Shown here: positions 26,682-34,364 of the stretch, one piece after another
Numbering within the stretch: position 1 is the stretch's first letter
Layout: each line of letters starts with the position of its first letter
Assembly: GCF_024172185.1 (NCBI RefSeq)
Contig: NZ_JAMZEC010000001.1
Coordinates: 8,841,001-8,905,000 of the forward strand
Length of the DNA: 64,000 nucleotides
Direction: 5' to 3'
From: Nonomuraea roseoviolacea subsp. carminata
GTDB taxonomy: Bacteria; Actinomycetota; Actinomycetes; Streptosporangiales; Streptosporangiaceae
Program-made: the position numbers and the translations under genes
Notes under the pieces: generated by a model
Databases searched by the model: none
What the model saw: the letters and a program-made list of their open reading frames with translations, nothing else
What the model was told of the DNA's origin: nothing

Positions 26682-26724
26682 GCCCGGCGTGCGGCGTCAG
26701 GGAGGTGACGGCCGCGCGCCGGGC
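26682..26724. terminator. hairpin terminator after the DUF7144-type gene
   Basis: Outer stem GCCCGGCG / CGCCGGGC with an inner CGTCA / TGACG pair and loop GGGAGG. It lies just past the stop of the membrane-protein gene on the minus strand. There is no clear U-tract, as is usual in high-GC actinobacteria. Confidence 0.55.
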
Positions 26725-26734
26725 GGACGCTCTG

Positions 26735-27148
26735 TCAGCCTTCGGCCATCTCCTTGGCCTCGCGGCCGTGGACGATGAGCGCGTACAGGACGACCATGTC
26801 CACCGCGATGACCACGAGCGACCACCAGGGGTTGACGGCGATCCAGATGAGCTGCGTGATCGCGTTGAGCATGACGAGGATGACCCCGATGACGCGCGCC
26901 CACGTCTGCCCGACCATCAGGGCGACGCCGACCACGAACAACAGGATCCCCAGCAGCAGGTGCACCCATCCCCACCCCGTGAGGTTGAACAGGAACAGCC
27001 GCCGGGCCGTCTCGACGTAGAAGTCGCCGCTGAAGATGGCGTACAGGCCGGAGATCACGTTGAACAGGCCCGACATGATGATCATGATGGCCGCGAACCA
27101 CACCCAGCCCACCCAGCCGGTGACGTGGTGCCGCGCTTGATAGGTCAT
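26735..27148 (-). CDS. small four-helix membrane protein (DUF7144-like)
   Basis: A 137-aa integral membrane protein with four hydrophobic stretches: WVGWVWFAAIMIIMSGLFNV, WGWVHLLLGILLFVVGVALM, WARVIGVILVMLNAITQLIW and WSLVVIAVDMVVLYALIV. Sequence and topology match a common actinobacterial membrane family annotated DUF7144. The function is unknown. Start ATG 27148. It sits upstream of two STAS-domain genes on the same strand, but a 160-bp gap separates it from them. Confidence 0.82.
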   Translation of the reverse strand: MTYQARHHVTGWVGWVWFAAIMIIMSGLFNVISGLYAIFSGDFYVETARRLFLFNLTGWGWVHLLLGILLFVVGVALMVGQTWARVIGVILVMLNAITQLIWIAVNPWWSLVVIAVDMVVLYALIVHGREAKEMAEG

Positions 27149-27309
27149 GGCGAATCCCCCCGAAAGACTGCCTCAAGCCGCATTCCACCCATGACGCTAC
27201 GGAACGCGTTATTTACCGACAGTACTGATGGAGGGGCGCATGCGGTTCTTGCTGCGGTAAATGTTGTGGCTGCGCCTCTTGGTGCGGGGTGGACCGGCGC
27301 GGACGCCGG

Positions 27310-27669
27310 TCAGGCGCCCAGTTCGTCCAGGGGGGCGGTGAGGGCGTGGTCGACCGTGGCGTGGATCCGCAGCACGTCGGCCGTGCCGGTGATCTCCAGG
27401 AGCCGGGCCGGCGCCGGCCGCATCCCGGCCAGGTGCAGGCTGCCGCCGACGTCGCGCAGCAGCGCGTCGGCGGAGATGAGCACCCGCAGGCCCGGGCTGG
27501 CCATGAACGGCATCTCGCTCAGGTCCAGCACGAGCCGCTCCCCGGCGCCGGGGCACGCGTCACGGATGAAGCCCTCGAGCTGGTCGGCGGTCACGGCGTC
27601 CACCTCGCCGCCGACGGCGATCACACGGGCGCCGGGCAGCTTCCGCGTGGTGAGGGTCAGCATGGTCAT
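27310..27669 (-). CDS. STAS-domain anti-sigma factor antagonist-like protein
   Basis: A 119-aa single STAS domain: LTLTTRKLPGARVIAVGGEVDAVTADQLEGFI, LVLDLSEMPFMASPGLRVLISADALLRDVGG and LEITGTADVLRIHATVDHAL. The phosphorylatable Ser position of SpoIIAA-type antagonists is at FMASPGLRVL. The family reverses anti-sigma factors in partner-switching control of stress sigma factors; no anti-sigma kinase gene is adjacent. Start ATG 27669, 26 bp downstream of the second STAS gene, so likely co-transcribed. Confidence 0.88.
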   Translation of the reverse strand: MTMLTLTTRKLPGARVIAVGGEVDAVTADQLEGFIRDACPGAGERLVLDLSEMPFMASPGLRVLISADALLRDVGGSLHLAGMRPAPARLLEITGTADVLRIHATVDHALTAPLDELGA

Positions 27670-27695
27670 CGGGGTCCTCGCGCTCTGCCGGTCGG

Positions 27696-28040
27696 CTACA
27701 GGGTCTGGTGGAGCATGGCCAGCAGGCGGCGCAGCTGGGCGGGCACCTCGCTCACCGTGGCCGCGCCCTCGCGGACGAGCCCGAGCAGCACGCGCACACC
27801 GGAGACGTCGACGAACGACAGGCGCGCCGCGTCGATCACCAGGCTACCGCCGAGCCCGGCGGCCTCGCGCAGGACGCGTGCCAGGGCGGGACTGTTGGTG
27901 CGGTCGACCTCGCCGACGAGCGCGACCGAGGGCGCGCCGGAGCGCTCGCCCGAGGTGACGCGCAGGAGCCTGTCGGCGTACAGCACCCGCTCGCCCACCT
28001 GGGTCTCGCCTCGGAAGCGCGGAGTGTCGCCTTTGAGCAC
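27696..28040 (-). CDS. second STAS-domain protein
   Basis: A 114-aa STAS-type protein: LLRVTSGERSGAPSVALVGEVDRTNSPALARVLREA, LVIDAARLSFVDVSGVRVLLGLV. The conserved Ser is at FVDVSGVRVL. A 30-residue N-terminal extension precedes the domain. The first gene of a two-gene unit with the STAS gene at 27310; the two domains are diverged, suggesting different anti-sigma partners. Start ATG 28040. Confidence 0.85.
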   Translation of the reverse strand: MLKGDTPRFRGETQVGERVLYADRLLRVTSGERSGAPSVALVGEVDRTNSPALARVLREAAGLGGSLVIDAARLSFVDVSGVRVLLGLVREGAATVSEVPAQLRRLLAMLHQTL

Positions 28041-28217
28041 GTCGTCACCTCCCCTTGCCGGTCGCCCTTCTTACGGGAGATCACCAACCTTCGCGGCGCT
28101 TCTTGTAGCCCCCAAGGGTAAGCGTGTATGAGAATACAGGAAAGATTTTTCGCTATAAAATCTTGTGCGACATCCAGCCGGGCCCAGACCTCCGCCCGGA
28201 TCTACGGAGTGAGTTTC

Positions 28218-28535
28218 ATGGGCAACGTCACCGGCGGCCAGTCCCGCTGGACCTTCCTCACCAACCACGCGCGCGTGCTGCTGGAGATCGCCCGCAATCC
28301 CGAGGTGCGTGTGCGCGAGATCGCCGCGACGATCGGGATCACCGAGCGGTCGGCGCAGGGCATCGTCACGGACCTGCGGGAGGCGGGCTACCTCAGCCCC
28401 ACCCGCGTCGGCCGGCGCAACCACTACAGCATCAACGCCGAGCGCAGCTTCCGGTACCACACGGAGGCCGACATGCCGGTGCGGGTGCTGATCGAGATGT
28501 TCACCCACCGCGACCACGCCGGCACCCCCGGCTGA
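28218..28535 (+). CDS. small winged-helix regulator (105 aa)
   Basis: ArsR/MarR-like winged helix: WTFLTNHARVLLEIARNPEVRVREIAATIGITERSAQGIVTDLREAGYLSPTRVGRRNHYSINAERSFRY. ATG 28218 has GGAG nine bases upstream; an earlier in-frame start at 28128 lies in AT-rich leader sequence. It probably binds DNA as a dimer. It is divergent from the STAS genes and convergent with the P450, so its targets are unclear. Confidence 0.87.
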   Translation: MGNVTGGQSRWTFLTNHARVLLEIARNPEVRVREIAATIGITERSAQGIVTDLREAGYLSPTRVGRRNHYSINAERSFRYHTEADMPVRVLIEMFTHRDHAGTPG

Positions 28536-28544
28536 GCGCGCGGA

Positions 28545-28586
28545 CGGGCCCGCCCGCACGGAGGGGGGACCGTGCGGGCGGGCCCG
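28545..28586. terminator. strong bidirectional hairpin between convergent genes
   Basis: A perfect 17-bp stem (28545-28561 with 28570-28586) and 8-base loop AGGGGGGA. It lies between the stops of the winged-helix gene and the P450 gene, so it can end transcription from both sides. There is no U-tract. Confidence 0.85.
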
Positions 28587-28600
28587 AGGCGATGGGCCGC

Positions 28601-29812
28601 TCAGGCGGCCGTCGTGAAGCGGACCGGCATCCGCTTGATGCCGTTGATGAAGTCGGAGCGCATCCGCCGGACCGGCCCGGCGTGCTCGGCCGCCGGGAAG
28701 CGGCGCAGCAGCTCCCTGATCATGCAGGTGATCTGCAGGCGCGCCAGGTTGGCGCCCAGGCAGAAGTGCGGGCCGCCGCCGCCGAACGTCACGTGGTCGT
28801 TGGGGTCGCGCCGGATGTCGAAGGTGTACGGGTCGGGGAAGACCGTCTCGTCCCGGTTGGCCGACATGTAGAAGGTGACCACCTTCTCCCCCTCGGCGAT
28901 GCGCTGCCCGTGCAGCTCGGTGTCGCGGGTCGCCGTGCGCCGGAAGTTGTGGATGGACGACCCCCAGCGCAGGAACTCCTCGGTGGCGGTGTGCCACAGC
29001 TTGTCGTCGCCCAGGCCGGCCGACAGCTCGCGGTAGCTGTCCGGGTGCTCGATGAGGGCGTTCATGGCGTGCGCGATGAGGTTGCGGGTCGTCTCGTTGC
29101 CCGCGACGCAGAGGATCACGAAGAACGCGTCGATCTCCTCCCGGGTCAGCCGGTCGCCGTCGATCTCGGCCTGGACCAGGCTGGTGAGGATGTCGTCGCG
29201 GGGGTGCTTGCGCCGCTGCTCGACCAGGCCGTCGCAGTACTGGAAGATCTCGGCGGCGGCGATCTCGCCGTCCTCCGGAGTCGTGCGGAAGTCGGGGTCC
29301 TGGAAGCCGACCATGCGGTTGGACCACTCGAAGATCATCGCGTGGTCCTCCTCGGGGACGCCGATGAGGTCGCAGATCATCTGCAGCGGGAGGTACTCGG
29401 CGACGTCGGTGACGAACTCCACCTCGCCGCCCTTGTCGAGGACGCCGTCGGCGATGCGCTCGGCCCGGCGCCGCACCTGGTCCTTGAGCCGGGCGATCGT
29501 CCGCGGGGTGAAGCCGGCGCTGACCAGGCGCCGGTAGCGGGTCTGCTTGGGCGGGTCCATGTTGAGCAGCATGAGGCTGGCCACCTCGATGAACTCCGGG
29601 GTCTGGTCGCGCAGGAACGCCGTGCCGACCTCGGTGGACCAGGTGCGGGTGTCGCGGCTGATCGCCTTGACGTCGTGGTAGCGGGTCACGGCCCAGAAAC
29701 CCGTGTCGCCGGGGATGTCGTGCCAGTGGACGGGGGCGTGGCGGCGGAGGTAGGCGAACTGCTCGTGCGGTACTGCTTGCTCCCAGGCGTCCTCTAACAG
29801 GTTGATCCGCAT
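28601..29812 (-). CDS. cytochrome P450
   Basis: A 403-aa monooxygenase. The I-helix oxygen-binding motif is LCVAGNETTRNLIAHAM, the ExxR motif is ATEEFLRW, and the heme-ligand loop FGGGGPHFCLGANLARLQ has the axial Cys near residue 350. The motif spread resembles steroid/cholesterol-type actinobacterial P450s (CYP125/142-like), but the substrate is not assigned. ATG 29812 follows GGGGAG and overlaps the end of the TetR gene by 19 bp, so both are one transcript under TetR control. No ferredoxin gene is adjacent. Confidence 0.93.
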   Translation of the reverse strand: MRINLLEDAWEQAVPHEQFAYLRRHAPVHWHDIPGDTGFWAVTRYHDVKAISRDTRTWSTEVGTAFLRDQTPEFIEVASLMLLNMDPPKQTRYRRLVSAGFTPRTIARLKDQVRRRAERIADGVLDKGGEVEFVTDVAEYLPLQMICDLIGVPEEDHAMIFEWSNRMVGFQDPDFRTTPEDGEIAAAEIFQYCDGLVEQRRKHPRDDILTSLVQAEIDGDRLTREEIDAFFVILCVAGNETTRNLIAHAMNALIEHPDSYRELSAGLGDDKLWHTATEEFLRWGSSIHNFRRTATRDTELHGQRIAEGEKVVTFYMSANRDETVFPDPYTFDIRRDPNDHVTFGGGGPHFCLGANLARLQITCMIRELLRRFPAAEHAGPVRRMRSDFINGIKRMPVRFTTAA

Positions 29813-30462
29813 GGGTGCTCCCCTTTCGGCGCGAGTCGGGAGAGGTGGTGGTCGTGCGGTGGGCCGTCCGGGAGGCCGAGCAGGTCGCGCAGACCCTCGA
29901 CGACGGCCCTGGTCTCGACCGCCGGCGGGTCGAGACGGTGCTGCACCGCGCAGCCGATCAGCAGGCCGAGCACGGCCGTGGCCGTCCGCTCGGGCGAGCG
30001 CCGCAGGGGCACCCCCGCCGTGTCGGCCCAGTCGGCCAGCCCTTCGGCCAGCCGGGCGCGGATGCCGGCGTACCTGCGGGCGAGGGGCTCGCCGATCTCG
30101 GGATCGCGCGCGCCGTGCAGCCACAGCTCCATCTCCAGCAGGAGCCATGACGCACCGCGATCACCGTCGTCGCGGGTGAGCACCTCGAACAGGGCCGCCA
30201 GCCGCTCGTCGAGGACGATGACGTCCTCGAACCCGGCGAGCAGCTCGGCCGCCGTCTGGTCCTTCCACACCTCCAGCAGGGCCAGCAGCAGCCCCTCCTT
30301 GCCGCCGAAGTGGTTGTAGAGGGCGCCGGTGGTGCGGCCGGCCGCCTCGGCGACGGCCTCGGCGGAGACGGCGTGGAAGCCCTTGCGGGCGAACAGGTCG
30401 GCGGCGGCGTCGATCAGCCGGGCCCGGGTCTCGGCCCGCCGCTGGTCCTGGGTACGGGCCAC
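29794..30462 (-). CDS. TetR-family regulator of the P450 operon
   Basis: A 222-aa protein: HTH TRARLIDAAADLFARKGFHAVSAEAVAEAAGRTTGALYNHFGGKEGLLLALL and C-terminal domain VLDERLAALFEVLTRDDGDRGASWLLLEMELWLHGARDPEIGEPLARRYA. Its 3' end overlaps the P450 start. Its promoter carries a palindrome between -35 and -10, so it likely represses itself and the P450. Start at position 30462. Confidence 0.92.
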   Translation of the reverse strand: MARTQDQRRAETRARLIDAAADLFARKGFHAVSAEAVAEAAGRTTGALYNHFGGKEGLLLALLEVWKDQTAAELLAGFEDVIVLDERLAALFEVLTRDDGDRGASWLLLEMELWLHGARDPEIGEPLARRYAGIRARLAEGLADWADTAGVPLRRSPERTATAVLGLLIGCAVQHRLDPPAVETRAVVEGLRDLLGLPDGPPHDHHLSRLAPKGEHPCGSTC

Positions 30463-30510
30463 GGCCGCCTCCCGGCTGAATATCGGGTTCCCTACATATG
30501 TCTACGACCT

Positions 30511-30540
30511 GATATATCTCCCAACCGAGCGCTCGGTCAA
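30511..30540 (-). promoter_or_regulatory. TetR promoter with palindromic operator
   Basis: Minus strand: -35 TTGACC (30540-30535), 18-bp spacer, -10 TATATC (30516-30511). The perfect palindrome ACCGAGCGCTCGGT (30524-30537) overlaps the -35 and the spacer, an ideal position for autorepression. It also overlaps the stop codon of the upstream DUF418 gene. Confidence 0.72.
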
Positions 30541-31757
30541 GAACGGGCGGGCCCGTTGGTGAGGCGGCGCAGGCCGTACTCGACCGGGCCCTGGCGGTGG
30601 GAGCGCAGCCACCAGGCGCTCAGCGTCAGCAGCACGGCGTAGATCGCGGCGGCGACCCCCATGACCGCGATGGGCGCCAGCCGCCCGCCGAGCGCCAGGC
30701 CGTACCCGGTGAAGACCAGGGCGACCAGCAGCGACTGGCCGAGGTAGTTGGAGGCGGCCATCCGGCCGGCCGGCGCCAGGGCGCGGCCCACGGCGGGGAA
30801 GCGGCCGATGACCCGCACCAGCGTGGCGACGTAGGCGGCGGCGAGGAGCAGGGAGGTGACGGTGTTCACGGCGAGGCCGGCGACCTCGGCGACGCCGCCG
30901 CGAGGGGTGCTCCACGCGTACAGGACGCCGCCGGGCAGGCCGGCGCCGAAGCCGATCCACTGGACCCGGCGCAGCAGGCGGGTGCGCGCCCCGAGGCCCT
31001 CCAGCAGCCGCGACTTGCCCGCCGCCAGGCCGAACAGGAACATCGCCAGCGCCGTCGGCCCCTGGAACACCCAGACCATGAGCGCCATGGGCGGGTACAG
31101 GCCGGCCTGCATCCGCAGGAAGTCCAGCGGCCCGCCGGTGGCCAGGGCCAGAACGCGGGCGGCCTCGGCGGGGTCGGCCGTCGCGGCCGGGGCGGGGGAC
31201 GGGCCGAGCGCGGACAGCGCCGCGAGCGCCGCCATCACCAGGGTGAGCGTGCCGATGATCGCGGCACCGGTGATGACGGCCGTCCTCGGCCGCAGGCCGC
31301 GCAGGGCCAGCAGGGCCACGCCGAGCAGGGCGTACAGGGTGAGGATGTCGCCGACCCACAGCAGGAAGCCGTGCGCGACGCCGATGAGGAACAACCCCAG
31401 GCAGCGGCGCAGCGTGCGGGCCCGCACGCTCGCCCCCGCGCGCTCGGCGGCCCGCATCTGGAGCGTGAACGAGTAGCCGAACAGGAACGAGAAGATCACG
31501 TAGAACTTCGTCAGGACCAGGGCGACGATCGTGTACGCGACGGGCCCGTCGGGGATCGGCATGACGCCGGTCAGGGCGTATCCCGGGTCGGCCAGGAAGC
31601 CGATGTTGGCCACGAGGATGCCCGCGAGGGCGAACCCGCGGACCGCGTCGACCTCGTGGACCCGGCCGGGCGGGGCGTTCTCGTGCCCCCGGCCCGCCGG
31701 GGCGTTCTCATGGCCCCGGCCCGCCGCGGCGGCGGAAGGGGTGGACGGCTGCGTCAT
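30537..31757 (-). CDS. DUF418-domain membrane protein
   Basis: A 406-aa membrane protein. HEVDAVRGFALAGILVANIGF starts the family core, about nine helices follow (YTIVALVLTKFYVIFSFLFGYSFTLQM, CLGLFLIGVAHGFLLWVGDILTLYALLG), and the DUF418 C-terminal region ends ALAPAGRMAASNYLGQSLLVALVFTGYGLALGG. Function unknown; the group is related to acyltransferase-3-like membrane proteins. Oddity: the N-terminus has two copies of AGRGHENAP in front of the core. Confidence 0.9.
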   Translation of the reverse strand: MTQPSTPSAAAAGRGHENAPAGRGHENAPPGRVHEVDAVRGFALAGILVANIGFLADPGYALTGVMPIPDGPVAYTIVALVLTKFYVIFSFLFGYSFTLQMRAAERAGASVRARTLRRCLGLFLIGVAHGFLLWVGDILTLYALLGVALLALRGLRPRTAVITGAAIIGTLTLVMAALAALSALGPSPAPAATADPAEAARVLALATGGPLDFLRMQAGLYPPMALMVWVFQGPTALAMFLFGLAAGKSRLLEGLGARTRLLRRVQWIGFGAGLPGGVLYAWSTPRGGVAEVAGLAVNTVTSLLLAAAYVATLVRVIGRFPAVGRALAPAGRMAASNYLGQSLLVALVFTGYGLALGGRLAPIAVMGVAAAIYAVLLTLSAWWLRSHRQGPVEYGLRRLTNGPARS

Positions 31758-32114
31758 GCCGCGACGCTAGGCGCGGCACGCACCCCGCCACATCGGACCT
31801 TGGTCGGCCCGCACCCCCACCAAAGACGCCGCCGCCCGCGTCCAAAGGCGGTGGGCGCGAGGGCGCGGGAGGGCGCACAACCGGGCCAAAGGCGCGAAAG
31901 GGAGGGGCTCGCCGGGGCCGGCCGGGGTCGTTGGGATCGGGATCAAGGTGCCGTACGGTGATCGTCGTGTGGATCGGCACGGACGGCCACGGAGGGCTGC
32001 CGTCCGTGACGGTTCGCTGGTCCGCCTCCATACCACGGTGATAGGTGGCCTTTGACGACTAGCCGGATCCACCCCAGTCGGTACTTTGACAGCACCCCCC
32101 ACAAAGGAGTGCAC
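31758..32114. other. intergenic region ahead of the S1 protease
   Basis: No convincing gene. It contains a perfect 10-bp inverted repeat CACGGACGGC-N11-GCCGTCCGTG (31978-32008), which may be a hairpin or operator, and then a moderately AT-rich stretch with two TTTGAC motifs near 32052 and 32085 leading to AAGGAG at 32103. Long minus-strand frames across it and the protease are antisense shadows. Confidence 0.5.
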
Positions 32115-33230
32115 ATGTGGAGTAAGCGCATGGGCCTGGTCGGCGCCACGATCGTCGCCGCAGTCCTGGCCACACCCCTCACCCCCGCGGTCGCCTCCCC
32201 CACTCCTCCCGGCGACGAAGCTCCACGCGAAGTGGTGAACGCCCTCCAGCGCGACCTCGGCCTCACCGAGCAGCAGGCGCTGACGCGCCTGGCCAACGAG
32301 CAGCGCGCCGCCGCCACCGAGGCCCGGCTCAGCTCCTCGCTCGGCGCCTCGTACGGCGGGTCCTGGCTCAACGCGGACGCCTCCAAGCTCATGGTCGCCA
32401 CCACCGACCCGGCGGCCACGGCCTCCATCGAGGCGCAGGGCGCGCAGCCCGTGGTGGTGGCGCGGACCCTCGCGCAGCTCACCTCCGTCAAGGACCGGCT
32501 CGACCAGGCCGCGGCCGGTACCAGGGCGAACCTCTGGTACGTCGACGTGACGACCAACTCGGTCGTCGTCGTCGCCCCCGACCAGCGCTCCGGCGACCGG
32601 CTCGCCGCGAAGGCGGGCGCCGAACAGGGCGTCGTCAAGGTGCAGGTCAGCAACGAGAGCCCGCAGACGTTCATCAACCTCGTCGGCGGCGCGCCGTACT
32701 ACATCGGCTCCAGCCGGTGCAGCATCGGCTTCTCGGTGACCCGCGGCAGCACCCCCGGCTTCGTCACCGCCGGTCACTGCGGTCAGGTCGGCTCCCGCAC
32801 CACGAACCCGACGGGCACCTTCCAGGGCTCGTCGTTCCCCGGCAACGACTACGCCTGGGTCGCCGCCCCCGGCAACACCCCGACGCCGTACGTGCGCGGC
32901 TCCGGCGGCGCGAACGTGACCGTGCGCGGCTCCACGCAGGCGTCGGTCGGCGCCTCGATCTGCCGCTCCGGCTCCACCACCGGCTGGCGCTGCGGCACCA
33001 TCCAGCAGCACAACGCCACCGTGCGCTACGCGCAGGGCACGGTCACCGGGCTCACCCGCACCAGCGCGTGCGCGGAGCCGGGCGACTCGGGCGGCTCGTT
33101 CATCTCGGGCAGCCAGGCCCAGGGCACGACCTCCGGCGGGTCCGGCAACTGCTCGATCGGCGGCACGACGTACCACCAGCCGGTCAACGAGGCGCTGTCG
33201 GCGTACGGGCTGACCTTGACGGTCGGCTAG
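32115..33230 (+). CDS. secreted S1-family serine protease (streptogrisin-type)
   Basis: A 371-aa exported protease. Signal peptide MWSKRMGLVGATIVAAVLATPLTPAVASP, then an alpha-lytic-type propeptide (residues ~35-185, with DASKLMVATTDPAATASIEA). The mature domain begins near GGAPYYIGSSRCSIGFSV; the triad is His in VTAGHCGQV, Asp in FPGNDYAWV and Ser in EPGDSGGSF. Paired cysteines suggest disulfides. ATG 32115 follows AAGGAG. Its TAG stop lies in the 6-bp target site of the IS element, which landed exactly there without damaging the protein. Confidence 0.95.
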   Translation: MWSKRMGLVGATIVAAVLATPLTPAVASPTPPGDEAPREVVNALQRDLGLTEQQALTRLANEQRAAATEARLSSSLGASYGGSWLNADASKLMVATTDPAATASIEAQGAQPVVVARTLAQLTSVKDRLDQAAAGTRANLWYVDVTTNSVVVVAPDQRSGDRLAAKAGAEQGVVKVQVSNESPQTFINLVGGAPYYIGSSRCSIGFSVTRGSTPGFVTAGHCGQVGSRTTNPTGTFQGSSFPGNDYAWVAAPGNTPTPYVRGSGGANVTVRGSTQASVGASICRSGSTTGWRCGTIQQHNATVRYAQGTVTGLTRTSACAEPGDSGGSFISGSQAQGTTSGGSGNCSIGGTTYHQPVNEALSAYGLTLTVG

Positions 33231-34288
33231 CTGTATTGACCACGAGCGTTGTTAACAGTGGGGTCTTGATCAAAGGAGAGGCCTCCGGTGTGGTGTAGGT
33301 GTCGAATCTTCACCGCGCGGAGGCCTCGTGTCCCACCGTAACGCCCGGCTGACCATTCATGGCCGGCGTCTGCTCGTTGAACGCGTCCTGTCCGGCAGGC
33401 CGGTCGCGCATGTGGCCGCTGAAATGGGCATCTCCCGGCCCACCGCCCACAAATGGATACGTCGATGGCGCGAACAGGGCGAGGCGGGCCTGCACGACCG
33501 TCCCAGCCGGCCCCACACCACGCCGCACCGCACCCCCGCCCACATGGAGCGTCAGGTATGCCGGCTGCGTACCAGCCGTAAGCTCGGTCCGGCCCGTATC
33601 GGGCCCATCCTCGGGCTGGCGACCTCCACCGTGCATCGGATCCTCACCAGACATCGCCTGCACCGGCTGGCATGGCTGGACCGGCCCACCGGCCAGCTGA
33701 TCCGCCGCTACGAACGCGATCGCCCCGGCGAGCTCGTGCACGTGGACGTCAAGAAGATCGGCCGCATCCCCGACGGCGGCGGCTGGCGCATCCACGGCCG
33801 CGACCAACGCAGCCACCACCCCAGCCGCACCGTCGGCTACGACTACATCCACTCGGCCGTCGACGACCACACCCGCATCGCCTACAGCGAGATCCACCCT
33901 GACGAGAAGGCCACCACCTGCGCCGCCTTCCTACGCCGCGCCACCACCTACTTCGCCGGCCTGGGCATCCCCACGATCGAACGCGTGCTGACCGACAACG
34001 CCCTGGCCTACCGCCGCAGCACCACCTGGCGCCAAGCCCTGGCCGACATCGGAGCGACCGGCAAACGCACCCGCGCCTACCGGCCCCAGACCAACGGCAA
34101 GGTCGAACGCTTCAACCGCACCCTGCTGGAGGAATGGGCCTACATCCGCCCCTACGCCAGCAACGACGAACGCACCGCCGCTCTGCAAGACTTCCTGCAC
34201 ACCTACAATCACCACCGCTGCCACACCGCTCTCGGAGGCCGACCCCCGATCACTCGCGTCAACAACGCTGCGGGTCAATACAGCTAGC
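33226..34288 (+). mobile_element. intact IS481-family insertion sequence with 6-bp target duplication
   Basis: The element is 33232-34282 (1,051 bp), bounded by terminal repeats starting TGTATTGACC (left) and the inverted copy GGTCAATACA (right); the outer ~27 bp match with few differences (AGCGTTGTT is shared). Both sides are flanked by the identical hexamer GCTAGC (33226-33231, 34283-34288). IS481-family elements are known to prefer NCTAGN targets and duplicate them. Boundaries include the duplication. It carries one transposase gene and is probably recent, as both ends and the gene are intact. Confidence 0.95.
33328..34287 (+). CDS. IS481-family transposase (DDE)
   Basis: A 319-aa transposase. 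The N-terminal HTH is HGRRLLVERVLSGRPVAHVAAEMGISRPTAHKWIRRW. The rve integrase core reads ELVHVDVKKIGRIPDG (first Asp), IERVLTDNALAYRR (second Asp) and RPQTNGKVERFNRTLLEEWAY (Glu), so DDE is complete. GTG 33328 start with CGGAGG upstream. Its TAG stop is supplied by the right-hand target duplication (TACAGC-TAG), not by the IS itself. An inverted GAGGCCTCC-type pair around 33280-33327 may fold over the ribosome site and damp expression. Confidence 0.96.
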   Translation: MSHRNARLTIHGRRLLVERVLSGRPVAHVAAEMGISRPTAHKWIRRWREQGEAGLHDRPSRPHTTPHRTPAHMERQVCRLRTSRKLGPARIGPILGLATSTVHRILTRHRLHRLAWLDRPTGQLIRRYERDRPGELVHVDVKKIGRIPDGGGWRIHGRDQRSHHPSRTVGYDYIHSAVDDHTRIAYSEIHPDEKATTCAAFLRRATTYFAGLGIPTIERVLTDNALAYRRSTTWRQALADIGATGKRTRAYRPQTNGKVERFNRTLLEEWAYIRPYASNDERTAALQDFLHTYNHHRCHTALGGRPPITRVNNAAGQYS

Positions 34289-34324
34289 CTCCGGCGGTGC
34301 CGGCCGACGGATGACGGATGACGG

Positions 34325-34362
34325 CGGCGTGCCCGGGACCTCGTGCCCGGGCACGCCGTTTT
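34325..34362. terminator. hairpin with T-run, terminator displaced by the IS
   Basis: A 13-bp stem (34325-34337 with 34346-34358), loop ACCTCGTG, followed by TTTT. It lies 37 bp after the IS and 2 bp from the TetR stop on the other strand. Without the IS it would sit about 95 bp past the protease stop, so it was probably the protease terminator and can also serve the convergent TetR gene. Confidence 0.85.
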
Positions 34363-34364
34363 CG

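Noticed and set aside
31767..33176. A 469-codon minus-strand frame across the S1 protease
   Set aside because: The protease on the plus strand has a signal peptide and full triad; the antisense frame has only biased composition.
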